DNA of 64,000 nucleotides from Isoetes taiwanensis (GCA_021234155.1 JAJEKV010000039.1:992001-1056000); one strand, 5' to 3'. Positions 43,790-56,317 are shown, numbered from the stretch's first letter. Notes: generated by a model from the sequence alone, not told the origin. A program made the numbers and translations.

Positions 43790-45090
43790 ATCAGGTCTAA
43801 TCAACTGAGCATAGCATGTCCGAATCTGATCATATGCTGGGCAGCTCTGGAAAGTGTGACACTTATCCTCAACAGCTCCCATCTGGCAGCACTGACAAAC
43901 CCTATCCTGACGTGGTTCCCCAATCCATCAACCTGTCTCAATCCGGAGATGGTGGGCACCTGTGCGAATGGAGGCGATATGCATGCGCTTTTTCATGGGC
44001 AGATGTGAATGTAGGTAGCGCTATGGGCCTCGTTCTAATGTGGGATTTATGTGCTGCTTATAATGTGCTGTTTTGACTTGCTCCAGGGCCCTGGAATCCC
44101 AAAGCTTACTGGAGAAACAAGCATCAAGGTAACATCTCAGGCTGTCGCGATCTGCCTTTGTTTCTACCTGGAGACATTCCATCTAGTTAGCCACTGCACT
44201 CTTTTATCCTTCCAACAATTCTTGAGTCGTTGTGGTCCCATTGCCACTGCATAAGCCAAGTGCGGTAGACGATCATCATCCATATTTACCACCTTCTGGA
44301 AATAGACGATGTGTCTATCAAGGGCCGCTCGCTGAAGTGGCAGGAAACCTGTCTCCTGCAACAAAATTTAATATGGGACCGAGATGTGCCTGATGTCCCC
44401 AATCATACAATTCTGCTCTGTGGTTATTGTCCTGCATTGCATAAAGTGCTTTTCAGCCTGCTGCTACACGCAATTTTATGGAAGTATCCCAGCATAGTGT
44501 AGAAGGAAACTCCACTCCCAGATACTTGTAGGTGGGTGTCACCTCCACTTGTTGCCCTCGATAAGTGAATGAAGGGGGCCTTGGATGGCGCGAGGATGAG
44601 ATTAGGACCACCTTAGTCTTGGCCAGATTGACGTTCATGTCGTGGGCTCGGCGTAATATATCCAGAGCATCTAGGTGAGACTGCATATCCTCTGGAGTGT
44701 GAGCTAAGAGGTCAACATCATTTGCATAGATGAGTTGCCTGATGACCTGATGCAAAAGTTGGGTCCCGCCACCCCCATTGTCCATGAGCCAGTGTTCCAA
44801 CTGGTCAATGTATAGACCGAACAATGTTGGGGAAAGATGACATCCCTGGCGGACCCCAATACTGCTAGTGAATGGTTGTCCCGTCATCTGCATCTGACCT
44901 GAACAACTCTCGTACAACCTGTATACTACATTTTGCATATCCACAGGAACCTCCAGTTGCCGCAATCTTTCCCATAACTTTTCCCGAGGCACAGTGTCAA
45001 AAGCCTTCACAAAGTCAACAAAGCAACAATACAGGTCCCGCCGACGGTTCTGCTATCCTCAACCAACTCATTCTGCGCATGCCTCTGCTA
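43790..45090 (-). pseudogene. LINE family B ORF2: reverse transcriptase core and C-terminus
   Basis: From the right: NELVEDSRT near 45070, then (one frameshift) RRDLYCCFVDFVKAFDTVPR, RT motif A with the catalytic Asp; GVRQGCHLSPTLFGLYIDQL, motif B; IRQLIYANDVDLLAH, motif C with YAND in place of YADD; and KTKVVLISSS plus YKYLGVEF. The frame stops at 44453 and continues in others: LLQETGFLPLQRAALDRHIV and QRLKNCWKDKRVQWLTRWN (44364-44164), then HIASIRTGAHHLRIETG and VCQCCQMGAVEDKCHTFQSC (near 43970-43850), a zinc-knuckle block. YAND would be expected to inactivate polymerisation unless it is a recent substitution. Confidence 0.85.
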
Positions 45091-45105
45091 CTAACAAATA
45101 GGGAA

Positions 45106-46180
45106 TGTGCCTTCGGGTGGTCTCCTGGAATTGTCGAGGTTTCCCATGGTAGAATGGGGATAGTCTCAACTCTGTTGCTGCAGATATGGATCTCATCTTC
45201 CTCATGGAGACATGGGAGCACGCAGGACACAGGCTACCCGATCTTCTAAGCTACCGACATTTCTCAGTCTTCAATAGCTGCACAGGCAAGAGGGGACATG
45301 GAGGGGTTGCCTGTTATTACCAGGAGTCTTTGGCACAGTCGGTCTTCCTGCACAAGATTGACAGACACAACCGGTACTTGTGGGTGCGAGTGCAGAATTG
45401 TAGTGGCAACCCTCTCTTCTTGGCTGCTTGCTACTTTCCACATGCAGAAAGCAACTTTTACCATGCCCACTCAGATGTGGATAGGCTAGCTCCATATGTC
45501 GATCTATATGATGACATACAGCAACATAGAGAGTTGGGTAGTGTGGTACTCCTTGGGGACTTCAATGCACGGACAGGAGTAGAGCAGCCCATGAGACTTG
45601 ATCCTTTGGCTCAGGATGTGTTACAGCTGCGCCCCGCGGAGGTTGCTTGGCCACGAACATCAGAATATAGTCAGGTCACGCGCTTTGGCAGGCAGTTGCT
45701 TCTACTATGTGGTGTCTTTGACTTGGTAATTTGTAATGGCCTGGCACAGTGGCCTTCCTCCTGTAAGTTCACCTGCAGACAAGAGAATCAGGGTGGAGGA
45801 TTTATTGTGGTGGACTATCGCTGAGCAGGATGTACATTTGATCAACCACTTTCGAGTAGGCACAGACAGTAGAGATGAGAAGACCGACTCAGATCACCTT
45901 CCACTCTACCTGCAGTTGGCTTGGCCGGCTGCTAGAACCCCTTCTACGGTAGCTCCTTGTATACCTCACTTGCGATTGGATTATGAGCAGGCAAAGGATT
46001 ATGCTGATATGCTCATAGATGACCTTTCAGGAATTTTGCAGACCCCCACGCTAGAGCAGCAAACGGGTCAGCTGATTGAGCTATTTGGTACTGTCGCAGA
46101 AAGATGTTTTGGGATAGCATGCCCGAGAAGTATCATAGGGAGTTGAAGGCGCTGTCCGGTGTCCATGAACAGGAGAGTCC
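45106..46180 (+). pseudogene. LINE family B ORF2 endonuclease domain, inverted
   Basis: An exonuclease-endonuclease-phosphatase (APE-like) nuclease, which nicks target DNA for LINE insertion. The block starts MCLRVVSWNCRGFPW at 45106 (the EEP start with its Asn), has one TAG, then IFLMETWEHAG (catalytic Glu in MET), GKRGHGGVACYYQES, GSVVLLGDFNARTG (catalytic D.N), and SDHLPLYLQLAW near 45890 after a frameshift at about 45770. It ends around the linker at about 46180. All motifs are recognisable, but it lies in the opposite orientation to the rest of the LINE. Confidence 0.85.
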
Positions 46181-47220
46181 TATTGGCGTGGAGGGAATGG
46201 TGAAGTAGGGCGTCGTGGTGCCCACTTAGACTGCCTTCGCATGGGTGCTTGAGCATGGGTCGCAGCTGAGGTGCCTGAGATTGCCTCCGCCTTCTGAAGC
46301 CGAGAGCTCAGCTCCTGCTGGAATTGTTTCTGCCGCTCCAACTCGTATACACAATTTTGCAAGGCCTCGTGTACATTGGCATGGAGTCCTTTCCCCTGAT
46401 GGATTGTAGCTTCTCGTAGCTCATGTGCCTCTTGCTCTTGAACAAGGGAACGCTGTTCCAACTTCTATATCCTAGAGGCAACCACATCATCTGCCGATGT
46501 TAAGGTGATCTCCATTGTGCTGACCCTGTTCTGAAGGGCCTGTTGTAGCAACTGGCTTTCGTTAGTTACTATCTGAAATGCTCCCTGAGTGGCAATGACA
46601 TCTGCAATGTCAGATCGAAGACAGGAGATATCAGTGACCATCTCCTGCTCAATTCTCTCCTTGTCCTTCATTATAACTTCATCTCTGGTAGACATGGTGT
46701 CTATTTGTGCCCGAAGGCCAGCAAGAGTCTATCTATCCTGCTCCCTTTCAAACTGCAACAAGCGAATACTGTCAAGCAATTGTTGCACTTGGGTCTCAAT
46801 GCCTGCAAACTGTTGCTTTACTATAGCCAGTTGCTTCTTAAGCACCTGGGGGATGGAGGCTTGTTGCTCTTCTGCCAGGTGTGAGATCTGAGTGGTGTGA
46901 TCCTCAACCATCGCCTGTGTTTGTCTCCACCTCTCATGGCATGACTGGTGTGCCCCCCTTGTGGAATCAGAGTCTGAGGTCTGCAAAGCTGGGTCTGTCA
47001 ACTGTGCTGCTGGCTGAGCTGAGCTTGCCGCCTGAGCCTTTACACGAGCCTCCTTCTTCATGGAAGAGGCTTCTCCCTTGGCCTGACTGCTAGGTTTAGG
47101 TCTCTTGCGCGGTGGGCCGCCTGTATGCTCCTCCCAAGTGGGCATGTCAGGCAACTGTGTCTGAGTCTGGGTCTGAGTCTGGTTCTCGAGTTGAGTTGGG
47201 GATGTCCTGAGAGTGTCCAT
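46180..47220 (-). pseudogene. LINE family B ORF1 coiled-coil protein
   Basis: A single minus frame of about 346 codons from MDTLRTSPTQLENQ at 47220 to a stop at 46180, broken by two in-frame stops (46729 and 46465). The N-terminal third has a basic GGPPRKRPKPSSQAKGEASS cluster; the rest is a long coiled coil rich in Gln, Glu and Leu (EEQQASIPQVLKKQLAIVKQ, QVQQLLDSIRLLQFEREQ), ending in a basic RRQSKWAPRRPTSPF. ORF1 proteins of LINEs bind RNA and trimerise through such coils. The position before ORF2 and next to the 5' repeats supports the call. Confidence 0.75.
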
Positions 47221-47229
47221 GGGTACCTA

Positions 47230-47700
47230 GACAGATCTTGAATCAAACTGACCAACAAATAAGGGCAAGCCAAGGGAATATGTGAAGCCTAATCTAGAAT
47301 CCAAAAGAGCAAACCGGCCGGAAAATTGCTGTTCTGACAGAAATAACTTAGCCAACCAGGATCATAGCACACACCATCGGAAAGGTTGCTAAGAGAGCTT
47401 TCCAACTCAACAAATTTCAGCTGAAACGGACTTCTGGATCTCCTGTTATGAGTGAAAACGTGTGACTAGCACCAGCGCCTTAGGGTTTGAGCGCCTTTGT
47501 AGATGGAGGCCGGTAAACTGCTGTTTTGCTATATGAACCCTATTCTAGCATATTGCATACTTTCAGAAAAGCTATCTGAGAGAGCTTTGCAATGCACCAA
47601 ATTTTAGCTGAAACGGAGTTCGGGATCTCCAGTTGTGATCAAAAACATGAGACCGGCATTAGGAGCGCCTAGAGAGAGGAGCGCCTAAGGAATTTTGCCA
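47230..47700 (-). repeat. LINE family B 5' UTR: two diverged about 230-bp monomers
   Basis: Segments 47310-47500 and 47515-47695 share phrases in order: AACTGCTGTTTTG/AATTGCTGTTCTG, AGAGAGCTTT.CAA, AATTT.AGCTGAAACGGA, GGATCTCC.GTT and GCGCCT. Tandem promoter monomers upstream of ORF1 are a known LINE arrangement. Confidence 0.65.
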
Positions 47701-47704
47701 CTAT

Positions 47705-49015
47705 ATAATGTTCCCACATTGCCAAAATCTCCATAACCACATACATAATTGTTGCCATGCTCCATTGTATAGTACACTTATAGTTTACAATACCTTAGAG
47801 CACAGTGTTTTATATCCAGCAAATTGGCAAATTTGGGTTAATCAGCAGGTTGAGATTAGAAGGAGCATCGAGAAGACTTTGGAGGATCAGAAAAGGGCAG
47901 CTATCAGCAAAAGTATTATCAAGTGGGCCACGGTGCAAAACTCCATTGTACGACCACACAAATATAGCATGTTTTGCACATATTCACTGAAAGAAAGTAC
48001 AAGAGGAGGCATACACAGTTTTGTCATATACAACTCTTCTCTACGTTTCTCTGCTTTAACACCATTCACTAGAAATGGAAGAAGCTTAACTCACGTTCTA
48101 ATTCCAAAATTATTCTTACAAAAAATAAAGACCATGCTTCTTTGACTTTTAAGGTTTTATACAATTCATCACATTTATGTTCCACCAAAACCATGACCAT
48201 CTACTCCCTCAGGGCCAGAGCAATTTGTAATTATTGCTTCCCGCTCACCGTTCGAACCTCCAGGGCAGATAGGTGAGGAGAATGCCAAAGGTGCCTCTTG
48301 AGGACACCTGGTATGGGAAGGCAGGCATGGAGGATGAAAAGGTTGTATGCGCTTGCAATCTTATTGATTGTGCGATTTCTATGTTGGCATCAAGTTTGGG
48401 ACAATAACTAATCCCATCAGACCTCTGAAATGGGGCAAGGCTACCTCCACTATATAGCTACTTTGGACGAACGAAACAAACCTGGTGGTTTTTTTGCAGA
48501 AGTTTTTTTCAATCCATCTACCTTTTACTATATTTGTGAATCCCTCTGCATCCCTCTGGCTAAAGGCCTTGTCTTAATGAAAAGTTTTGTTATGGGCCAT
48601 CAAGTGTGCTATTTTTCTTGAGTCCACTTTGTTTGTGTTTATGTCATTTGCACAGGGAACGCGAACATGGAAGAACAGACAATCTGTACTGGTAAAATAT
48701 CAATGCTGGAAGAAATATCAGTGAATTTTTCATGTTTTTCTAGGCCATCGGAACTTCATATTTGTTCGTATAATCAGTGTTGTCCAGATTCCCCATTTTG
48801 TCATACCCTCTGTATGGTGTGAATCCATATCATGGAATTAACCTGTAAACGTCAGTTTACTTGTATTCATACTTGTATTTATGTGGTCATATTATTATTA
48901 ATATAACAAAACTATTACTATGTTCATTATGGTGTGATTCCATACTAAGGAATGATGCAAATAGTAGAGTATCTATACATTGGATATTATTACCTACGTT
49001 AGTTCTGCCAAGAGT
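47705..49015. other. No gene recognised
   Basis: The longest frame (47708-48145, +) is low in complexity and matches nothing I know. No RNA gene seen. Confidence 0.4.
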
Positions 49016-49640
49016 AATTCTACTAAGTACATATACTCAGGGCGTTTGTACTTGCATTTACAAACGGAGTATTTGTACTCTGGGTATTTGTACTTAGGGT
49101 ATTTATACCTCCCAATATTTATATTTAGGGTCTTTGTGCATGGGTTAGAGTACTTATACATGGGATTTTGGTACTGGGGGTATTTGTGCTCATGGTATTT
49201 ATACACTCGGGTATTTGTACTTAGGGTATTTATACCTTCTATTTAGACTTGGGGTTTTTCTGCATGGATTTTTTATAATTAGGTTAATTAGACTTAGGGT
49301 ATTTATACATAGGATATTTGTACTGGGAGTATATGTATTTAGGGTATTTATACTTAGGATTTTTGTACATGGGGCTTTTATAATTAGGTAATTATACCTT
49401 ACGTATTTATATATAGGATATTTGTACTTGGGGTATTTGTATATAGGGTATTTATAACTTTGGGTATTTATGCTTAGGTTTTTTTATACATGGGGTGTAT
49501 ATACTTACGGTAATTATACTTAGGGTACTTATACATAGGTTTTTATCCATAGGGTATTTGTATTTCGGGTCATTGTACTTAGGTATTTATTCTCCATGGT
49601 AATTATACTTATGGCATATATACTTAAGGTGTATATACAA
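49016..49640. repeat. Degenerate minisatellite (GGGTATTTGTACTTA-like)
   Basis: About 600 bp of imperfect units of 14-20 bp such as AGGGTATTTATACTTA, GGGTATTTGTACTTA and GGATATTTGTACTTG. All short ORFs here are products of the repeat. Confidence 0.9.
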
Positions 49641-49661
49641 GTAGAGGTATCTAAATAGAAC

Positions 49662-50266
49662 CAGGGAATAAATTACTAGTTGCATGTTTCTTATTGGCCA
49701 AAGTAACTTTAGCCAAACTTGCCCAAAACTAATCTTTTTTCTTTATGTGACTTAATTAAGCATTTTAACTCTCATACTTTCTAGCACTTAGCTAAATTAA
49801 CTTGAAATTCATCCCAAAAAAATCTATGTGTGGACATGAAAAATGCTAAACTAGATTTATTATACTTTTTTCTATTTTTTTCCGTTTACTTTAGTCATTT
49901 TCTTGTGGAAACATGTAAAGGAATGTCAGCTAAATAAGCATAGGCTTTAAATTATTTCTAGTTGCTAAGAATAAATCACTAGTCATACATTTTTTTATTT
50001 GTTTTTTGAAGGCCAAATAGTCATACATTTCTTATTATCTAGAATTTCTTTAGCTAAACTAGCTAAACTAATTCCAAAATTTTCTGTAGTTTAGCTAAAC
50101 ATAACAAAATTTCATTCTCTTCCTTTCTAGTTGTTTGGTTAAAGAGTTAGAAGATTTGTGCGGACATGCAAAAAGTTATTATTGTTTTTTCTCCAAAAGT
50201 TTCCCACTTACTTATGTGCTAAAATAATCGCTAAATAGCTAAATTTAACCCTTACATTATTCCATG
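49662..50266. mobile_element. hAT-type non-autonomous element, 605 bp, copy 3
   Basis: The ends are CAGGGAATAAATTACTAG and CATTATTCCATG, the reverse orientation of the copy at 29090. Flanks AATAGAAC (49654-49661) and GATAGAAC (50267-50274) match in 7 of 8 bases. Interior rich in TTAGCTAAA phrases. Confidence 0.9.
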
Positions 50267-50450
50267 GATAGAACATTTATGATACACATGAATCTCCATT
50301 TCCCATTTCCAATTCTAAATAGAATACTTAGAATACATATACTTCTAATTAAGTTTCTCCATTTCCAATTCCTTCCAAAGTTTTTTCTCCTCCCTTGCCT
50401 TTCTCTTCCCAATTCTAGGAGTGGCTTTAGCCTGGCAAGACTAGTGCCAT

Positions 50451-51320
50451 ATGCCTCCTCGACCTTCAGCACTGGAGACCTTCTTCAATATCATTAACTC
50501 CTTTAGTGTTGCCTTTGGAATGCATCTGAATAAAAATAAATTTCTCATTATTGGGGAGCTTATTGAACAGGATCAAATGCATAAATTCTTCTCAAGCTAC
50601 AACTCTTCTAGGTATGCATCTAGTTTGAAAGGATTATAGTTTATATTGTGGCTAGAATCAAGACAAAGCTAAACAATTATGGCAGATGTCTTTATTTAGC
50701 TAATAGAACAATTATTGCAAACTCAGTGCAGGTTCCCTCATCTATTTCTCATCTGCCCTTCTTGGTTTGGCCACAATATTCTAAATAACAATAGATGGAT
50801 TACATGGACTACTTTGAAAGCTAATACTCATGAAACCTCATCTGATAGGATTATATTTAATTATATTGTGAACAAGATTAAAAATGTTGATTTGGATACT
50901 AACAATGTTGCTCGTAACTGAGAACAAAGAAAAATACAAAGTCTTTGTCATTTAAAAATTTCTTGATAAAGAATCCCTTCTAAAGCTAAACTCCTTCGGA
51001 ACATCTCTGATACTATCCACCTTAGGCTATTTAAGAAAGAACAATTATTCTTCACCCAAAATACAATATTCCATTTGGCTTCTGGCTAATAAAAGTATTC
51101 CAAATTTGGTTGACTATTGTAGACATATGTGGCAAGGAGCTTCCATCCTGGACACAGACTATCCTCTTCATCATCGACATTCCAACACCTGGATGAAATT
51201 AAATATGATCTATATTCTGGAATTACCAGCTACAGAGAACAAGTGCAAGAAGAAGGAAGATTTTGACTCCAAATGGAATGGCATTAGCAAATTTTATGGG
51301 TATTATAATTAATTTACTCT
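50451..51320 (+). pseudogene. LINE reverse-transcriptase C-terminal relic
   Basis: Frames read ETFFNIINSFSVAFGMHLNK (the post-motif-C segment), then YIVARIKTKLNNYGRCLYLA and NRTIIANSVQVPSSISHLPF, which match the thumb-side block of plant LINEs (KI..KL..W....LS..GR...I..V). The rest to about 51320 is too degraded to assign. It differs from families A and B. Confidence 0.6.
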
Positions 51321-52680
51321 TCATTTCATGCTGAATTAACTGACAATGGATATTTTTAATGCTAGATTACACAATGTACTGCAATCACAAGTTTGATACA
51401 GTATTTGATTCAATTGAGGCATCAAGATATGAAGGAAAATCACTTTTGAAAGATACTGAATCTTCAGAGAGCTTCTGGAGAGGAGTAGTCAGATGAAATA
51501 TTGATGTTACGCTGCAAAGGGACATATCTCATTGTTCAGCTTTTCTGGCTTTTAGAGAGCAATAACAGGCATATGATCAATCAGCAATTTGAATTCTACT
51601 GAGAATGTTCTATTATCATAGGGAGCTCGCAGACACTATGGTATACTTATCCGTTTGTTTGCTACAACAAATCCAAACAATCTGATTGAGACAGTTAACT
51701 GGAGAAATGGTTCAACAATTATTTTGTTGTCTAACTTCACAGAACTCTTCAACTACCTTGAGACCTATGAATTCTGAGAACCTACCTCTCTTCCAGTTAT
51801 GTTCCCATGTCTCCTTATTATATTCACAGAAATTATAAGCAAGAGCTATTTTTGTTTGCAGGGAATTTCTTGGTTCAAGAATTCATTCAAGTTCTAGATT
51901 TACAAGCAGCTCACAACTGAAGCATTATTACTGATCATAACCCCTTTGTATTTAGATCCAAGTTTTCTCACAGTTATAGTGTTATTCGGCCGATTTTCTA
52001 TTCGTGACTGATAGAATTTTGAAGACTTTGTTTATGGCTACAAATACAAAAGTAATGATGGGGAGCGTCAACTCGACTTCAAGTGCCCAGAACAGGAAGG
52101 AATTCTGAACCTGCTTCAAGTCATTCCAGGTGGCAAATTGATATAGTCTATGGGATATGAGCCCCAACCGTTCCAAGGCTTTATCCCATAGTCCAGTTTG
52201 ATAAAAATAAACAAATAAATACTCTCAAAATAAAAGCAAAGACGTATCGTCCACACAACCGGGCCCAGATCAGAAGATGTCTTCTTAACAAGGAGCTTGT
52301 AAAAACAGGTTTTCGAATAAGGATTAAGGAAACAACTTCACTAGACAATGCCCTAAATTCATAAGCTTATGATCTGATATGAATGAAAGGGAATTCATAT
52401 TCTTAAACACAGAATGAAGGCACTGTCTGCGCAAGAACCTTTAGCCTATAGAACTATCCAGATGGAAATCATGAAGGAATAGAACGTAATCAACTAAGTA
52501 AAAGGTAGATCAGCCTTTTTAAGCAAGGATCGGATGTGCAAAGCCTTTTTCCGGAAAGGCTAATTCAAGGTCCTGAATGTTGCATCCATTGTAACGAACA
52601 TAGCTCCATTATCAGTCAGGTGCTTAGTTTTTACTAATATTGTATGACTATGATTTAACATATAACTTATTCCATCTAAT
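51321..52680. other. No gene recognised
   Basis: May be the decayed continuation of the LINE relic. No clear motif. Confidence 0.35.
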
Positions 52681-52839
52681 ATCTATATACATTGTCCCCC
52701 TATATAAATTGTAATTCCTGGGAATCCTTGTTGGCTTGGGCAGCTCCCTCTAACCGACATAAAACCATAACAACCCTTCCCTTTCCGATATTGAACGTCC
52801 GCGCCAATCTAGAGGAAAATTTGTTTCATCTTAATTTCT

Positions 52840-53058
52840 TTAAATATGTCATTTCACTTCATTTAGGAATCATCTCAATTCCTTAAAGATCTTCCATCAC
52901 AATTCCTTTAGAGACATTTATTCCAGTTCAATTAGGAGTGGCCTCAATTCTTTCAAAGGTTTTTCATCTCAATTCCTTTAGAGATGTTCATTCCAGTTCA
53001 GTTAAGCATAGCCACAGTTCTATTAGAGATCTTTCATCTCAGTTCCTTTAGAGACATC
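52840..53058. repeat. Imperfect tandem repeat, about 60-bp unit
   Basis: Four units of the type TCATCTCAATTCCTTTAGAGA followed by CATTCCAGTTCA, ending exactly where the LTR begins. Confidence 0.8.
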
Positions 53059-54211
53059 TGTGACGTTCCCCTAGAATATATGATATAAATACGTATATCC
53101 TAGGCCCATGTCACTATACAAATCTACATTAGTAGACTTGTATGCACCAAGTGTGGGGGCATGGCCAAGTTATTTACATAACTTAGCCAACCTTAGGAGG
53201 TGACCCATTTCCACGTGGCTTCACTCTATATGTGACCCGCCACATGGACGCGCCCTATTGGAGCCAAGTGGCCCTCATGTGAACCCTAACATATAAAAGG
53301 CCAAACCCTAAACCTAGACCACTTTTGGCTCCACCAACTTCCGATCCACCAATTCGTGCCCATTGCTCTGATTCGAGGATCGTCTTCGACAGCCAAGGTT
53401 GCAGTAGTAGTCCGAAAGCGCAAGCGTAGCAGAGGAAGGTCATCTACTCGAACCACCTGCTAGAGATGGAGAACCAGGGAGCCCGCGGTAGCTCGTCAGG
53501 AGCAGGTACTTTGAGTAGACTCCAGGGAGTTGCATATTGTGTCCTAGTGGAGCCATTCTAGAACCTATAGTTCTGAGCATGAACCCTAATCAATGAACCC
53601 TAACTATAAGTTAGATGTATGTGATTAGGATCAATTGTTATTCTTGTTATTTATCATGTTATGTTGATATATGATGATGGTTGATCTTATGTTTGCATCT
53701 CTTATGTATTGGGAAGGGGGTAGAGACCTAGTAGCCATTATTTAGATGATGCTCCTAGTTTAGACCCATTAGTTCCCGCATAGAGCCCACCTGGCTACGG
53801 AGGCTATGGAGTGACGGAGCAGCACACAACGGGGTCAGTGGCAAAGTGGAGGGAGGACCCTGCTGAGCGCAGCTACTGGGGTCCCATAGGGGGCTAGGCT
53901 CATAGTCGGTCACTTTGTGTGGGCCAGGTATGGGTTCGACACTTCCTGGGTCGATGGTGTCGCCCTGACTCTCAAGAGTTGCAAGTGTCGGCTTGGTTGT
54001 TATTTTGGGGAGTTCAGTCGGGTATGGACGTGTGTCGCCACGATCCTTTAGCCGGCCATGGAGCCACTGCACTCCGGGAGGGGGAGATGAGGGCCCATAG
54101 ACACCCTAGACACGAGTTAGACAGAGGGCCCATACGACGTGTAGCCGTTGGATGGGGAAGGTCCTTCGTTGTATATAGCGGGCTGCCGTATATAGCGCAA
54201 GGAGCGCTACA
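53059..54211 (+). mobile_element. Retrotransposon LTR (1.15 kb) with adjacent primer-binding site
   Basis: It starts TGTGACGTTCCCC and ends GCGCTACA, giving TG...CA termini. One base later, 54213-54224 is TGGTATCAGAGC, the standard plant primer-binding site complementary to the 3' end of initiator tRNA-Met. A TATAAAAGG at about 53289 is the likely LTR promoter. No gag or pol follows. Confidence 0.85.
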
Positions 54212-54212
54212 A

Positions 54213-54224
54213 TGGTATCAGAGC
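54213..54224 (+). promoter_or_regulatory. Primer-binding site (initiator tRNA-Met)
   Basis: TGGTATCAGAGC directly after the LTR end. This is where reverse transcription is primed. Confidence 0.9.
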
Positions 54225-54715
54225 AATGATCTTGGTTGACCAAGATCAAGCACTGGCCATAATGGAGACTTGAACTTGAAACTCAACTCTGGTACCATTT
54301 GATACGACACCTTAATTATCTTGCCCCAACCAACTGGACAAAAGCATCTAGACATTGAGGTTTGACCCTTTATATGTGATAATTAGGTGCCGCCTCCTCA
54401 AGATTTACTTGAGTAATCCTCATAATAGATTTCCCTCAAACATCTAGATGTTTTGGCCAATTGGTGGTTAAGGTACATTACATCTAGTATGAGAGCATGG
54501 CTCAAGTTCGAGTCTCTATGGAAGCATTCATGACTTTGATACCATTGGAGAGTATTGCTTGGTCTTGGACACCATGGGATGGTGTGGTCTATGGACTTGT
54601 GATGGTCGAGTACGAGCATAGTTCTGATCGCCCGAGTAGATCTTGGTGTGGTGTTTCCTGATACCACCACAAGAGGGTGGAATACATTTTCCAGAAACAT
54701 TCAGATGTTTTGGCC
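54225..54715. other. Short non-coding interior between two LTR-like sequences
   Basis: About 490 bp with two copies of CA(T/G)ATGTTTTGGCC and GGTATCAGG/TGATACCA phrases in both orientations. No coding capacity. Confidence 0.5.
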
Positions 54716-55480
54716 TGTGACGTTCCAGCATAATATATGATATAAATACATATAGTATACTACCACGTCACTAGTACTTGTCAACTACGACGACATGTAC
54801 ACGGCGACCGTAAAGGGTTGTACCATGGGGCACAACCATTAGAATCCATTATATTGCACATGTTATACAACATGTGAATATATTCTATATTGCCACATGC
54901 CAATACCCCATATGAGCCATATGGCCCATTAGACACTAACCCTAAAACATGGACATAAAGAGGCAGGAACCCTAAAAGTGTCACCTTTTTATATTCCAGC
55001 CTCAGGGGCGTGCATTGCTCAAGCGCCCGACTCATTCTGGCCTCCCAGTAGCAGTGAAGCTCGCGTTCCAAAGCGGATCGTCAAGACTCCAGCATCTCAG
55101 CCCATTCCAGTAGCATGGACACATTCTGAGGATTAGGAGCGAGCAAGGATCGGGTTAGCGACGGCCGGGGAACATTGTGGGCTAGGCCTAATAGCTTGCC
55201 ACTGAGTGAGGGCAAGGAATGGGCTCGACACCTCCCAGGTGATGTGTCGCCTCAGTGGAGTTCAAGTCGTAGACGAGCAGTGAGCTCGCCATGGACCTTC
55301 TAAAGGGGAGTGATCCCATCTTGCCTCATCGGGACTAAGAAGATGCAATCCATGAGTAGTCCCTCTGACTATGCACCCGACAGGTTACGGTCACATCCCC
55401 AATACTTATCAGCCTATCTGCAAAGTATGCACAGTAGGGGCAGATGAAGTGGACTACCCAACGGCCATGTTATTATGCCA
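54716..55480 (+). mobile_element. Second LTR-like copy, diverged
   Basis: It starts TGTGACGTTCCAGCATAATA, matching the first LTR's start with TATGATATAAATAC. The middle has a shared GGGCTCGACAC segment; its right part (55290-55470: CAGCCTATCTGCAAAGTATG, GTGGACTACCCA) matches the minus-strand sequence at 63540-63700 better than the first LTR. It is a related subfamily, not a recent partner LTR. Confidence 0.65.
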
Positions 55481-56317
55481 GCTAAATCCATTTGCCATGA
55501 ACTGTGTCTCCATTCATTCCCTCCATTCCTAACCTTAATATGAATAGATTTCCTTGTCTATTTATGGATATGAGCAGCCTTCAGAAATAAAAAATCGGAT
55601 AAGCATCTGCATCTGCAGTTAAGTGTCCTAAGTAGCTAACTGGTCTAGTAGAAAAATTGGGGGTTAAAACCCCAATGTGAACCTCGAAAATTGGGAGAAC
55701 TTTTTTTCTTCCATCGTTAGAACGTCATTAGCAAGTCAAATCTAGTTGTTAGGGTAAGCTAATTTTGAATGGAGAGTCAAAAGAAACCTTCTAGTAAATT
55801 TGAGCTCAAAAGTTGTTCATGAGCCCCATTTTACAAGTAAAAATTGAACGAAGAATCGCTCATAGGAAGCTTACAAAGAAAATGGTGCGATGACCAATAT
55901 TTGGCCCAAAACAAATACGAAAATTTTGAAAGATAGGTAAGTAATTAGAAAAAGTACTTCAATTAATAATCCTTAGTTATAATACGTTCACACTTAAAAA
56001 AAAATGATGACCGCTAAAGATCTCTTGAAAAGTACCCCCAGTCCTTAGATCTTTCAAGCTTCTATCCTCGAGCCCTTTCCTATTGTAAGGCGAATTCTAA
56101 GGAAAATTTTCTAGTCGTCATGGAGTACACCGAATAAGCAAATTTCACTCGAAAGGTGACCCGGGTGGGACGCAGACTCTAGCAGCTCGAATATGCCCAA
56201 CAACCCCCTTGACACCATGGTGGACCAAACCCTCAAAACTTCGGGAAGTTCCTCAGGGGAATGGAAGTTGACATCTTCACAAGAAGAAGTGGCCCAAGAG
56301 GAGCTAATAGGGAGAGC
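55481..56317. other. No gene seen
   Basis: AT-rich intergenic DNA with a GGGGTTAAAACCCC palindrome near 55660. Confidence 0.4.

Larger units (their letters stand above)
43446..47700 (-). mobile_element. LINE family B, nearly full length but internally rearranged
   Basis: Reading the minus strand from the right: repeated 5' UTR (47230-47700), ORF1 (47220-46180), then an inverted block with the endonuclease on the plus strand (about 45106-46180), then reverse transcriptase (about 45090-44453) and C-terminal zinc-knuckle region (44364-43790), 3' UTR with GGTCTCCGTGGACAATAAAA, and the (TATTC)n tail. The inversion lies cleanly between coding blocks, and the segment from the endonuclease end to RT motif A is missing. 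Confidence 0.85.

Noticed and set aside
49016-49640. ORFs rich in Tyr-Leu and Lys-Tyr repeats
   Set aside because: They are translations of a degenerate minisatellite.
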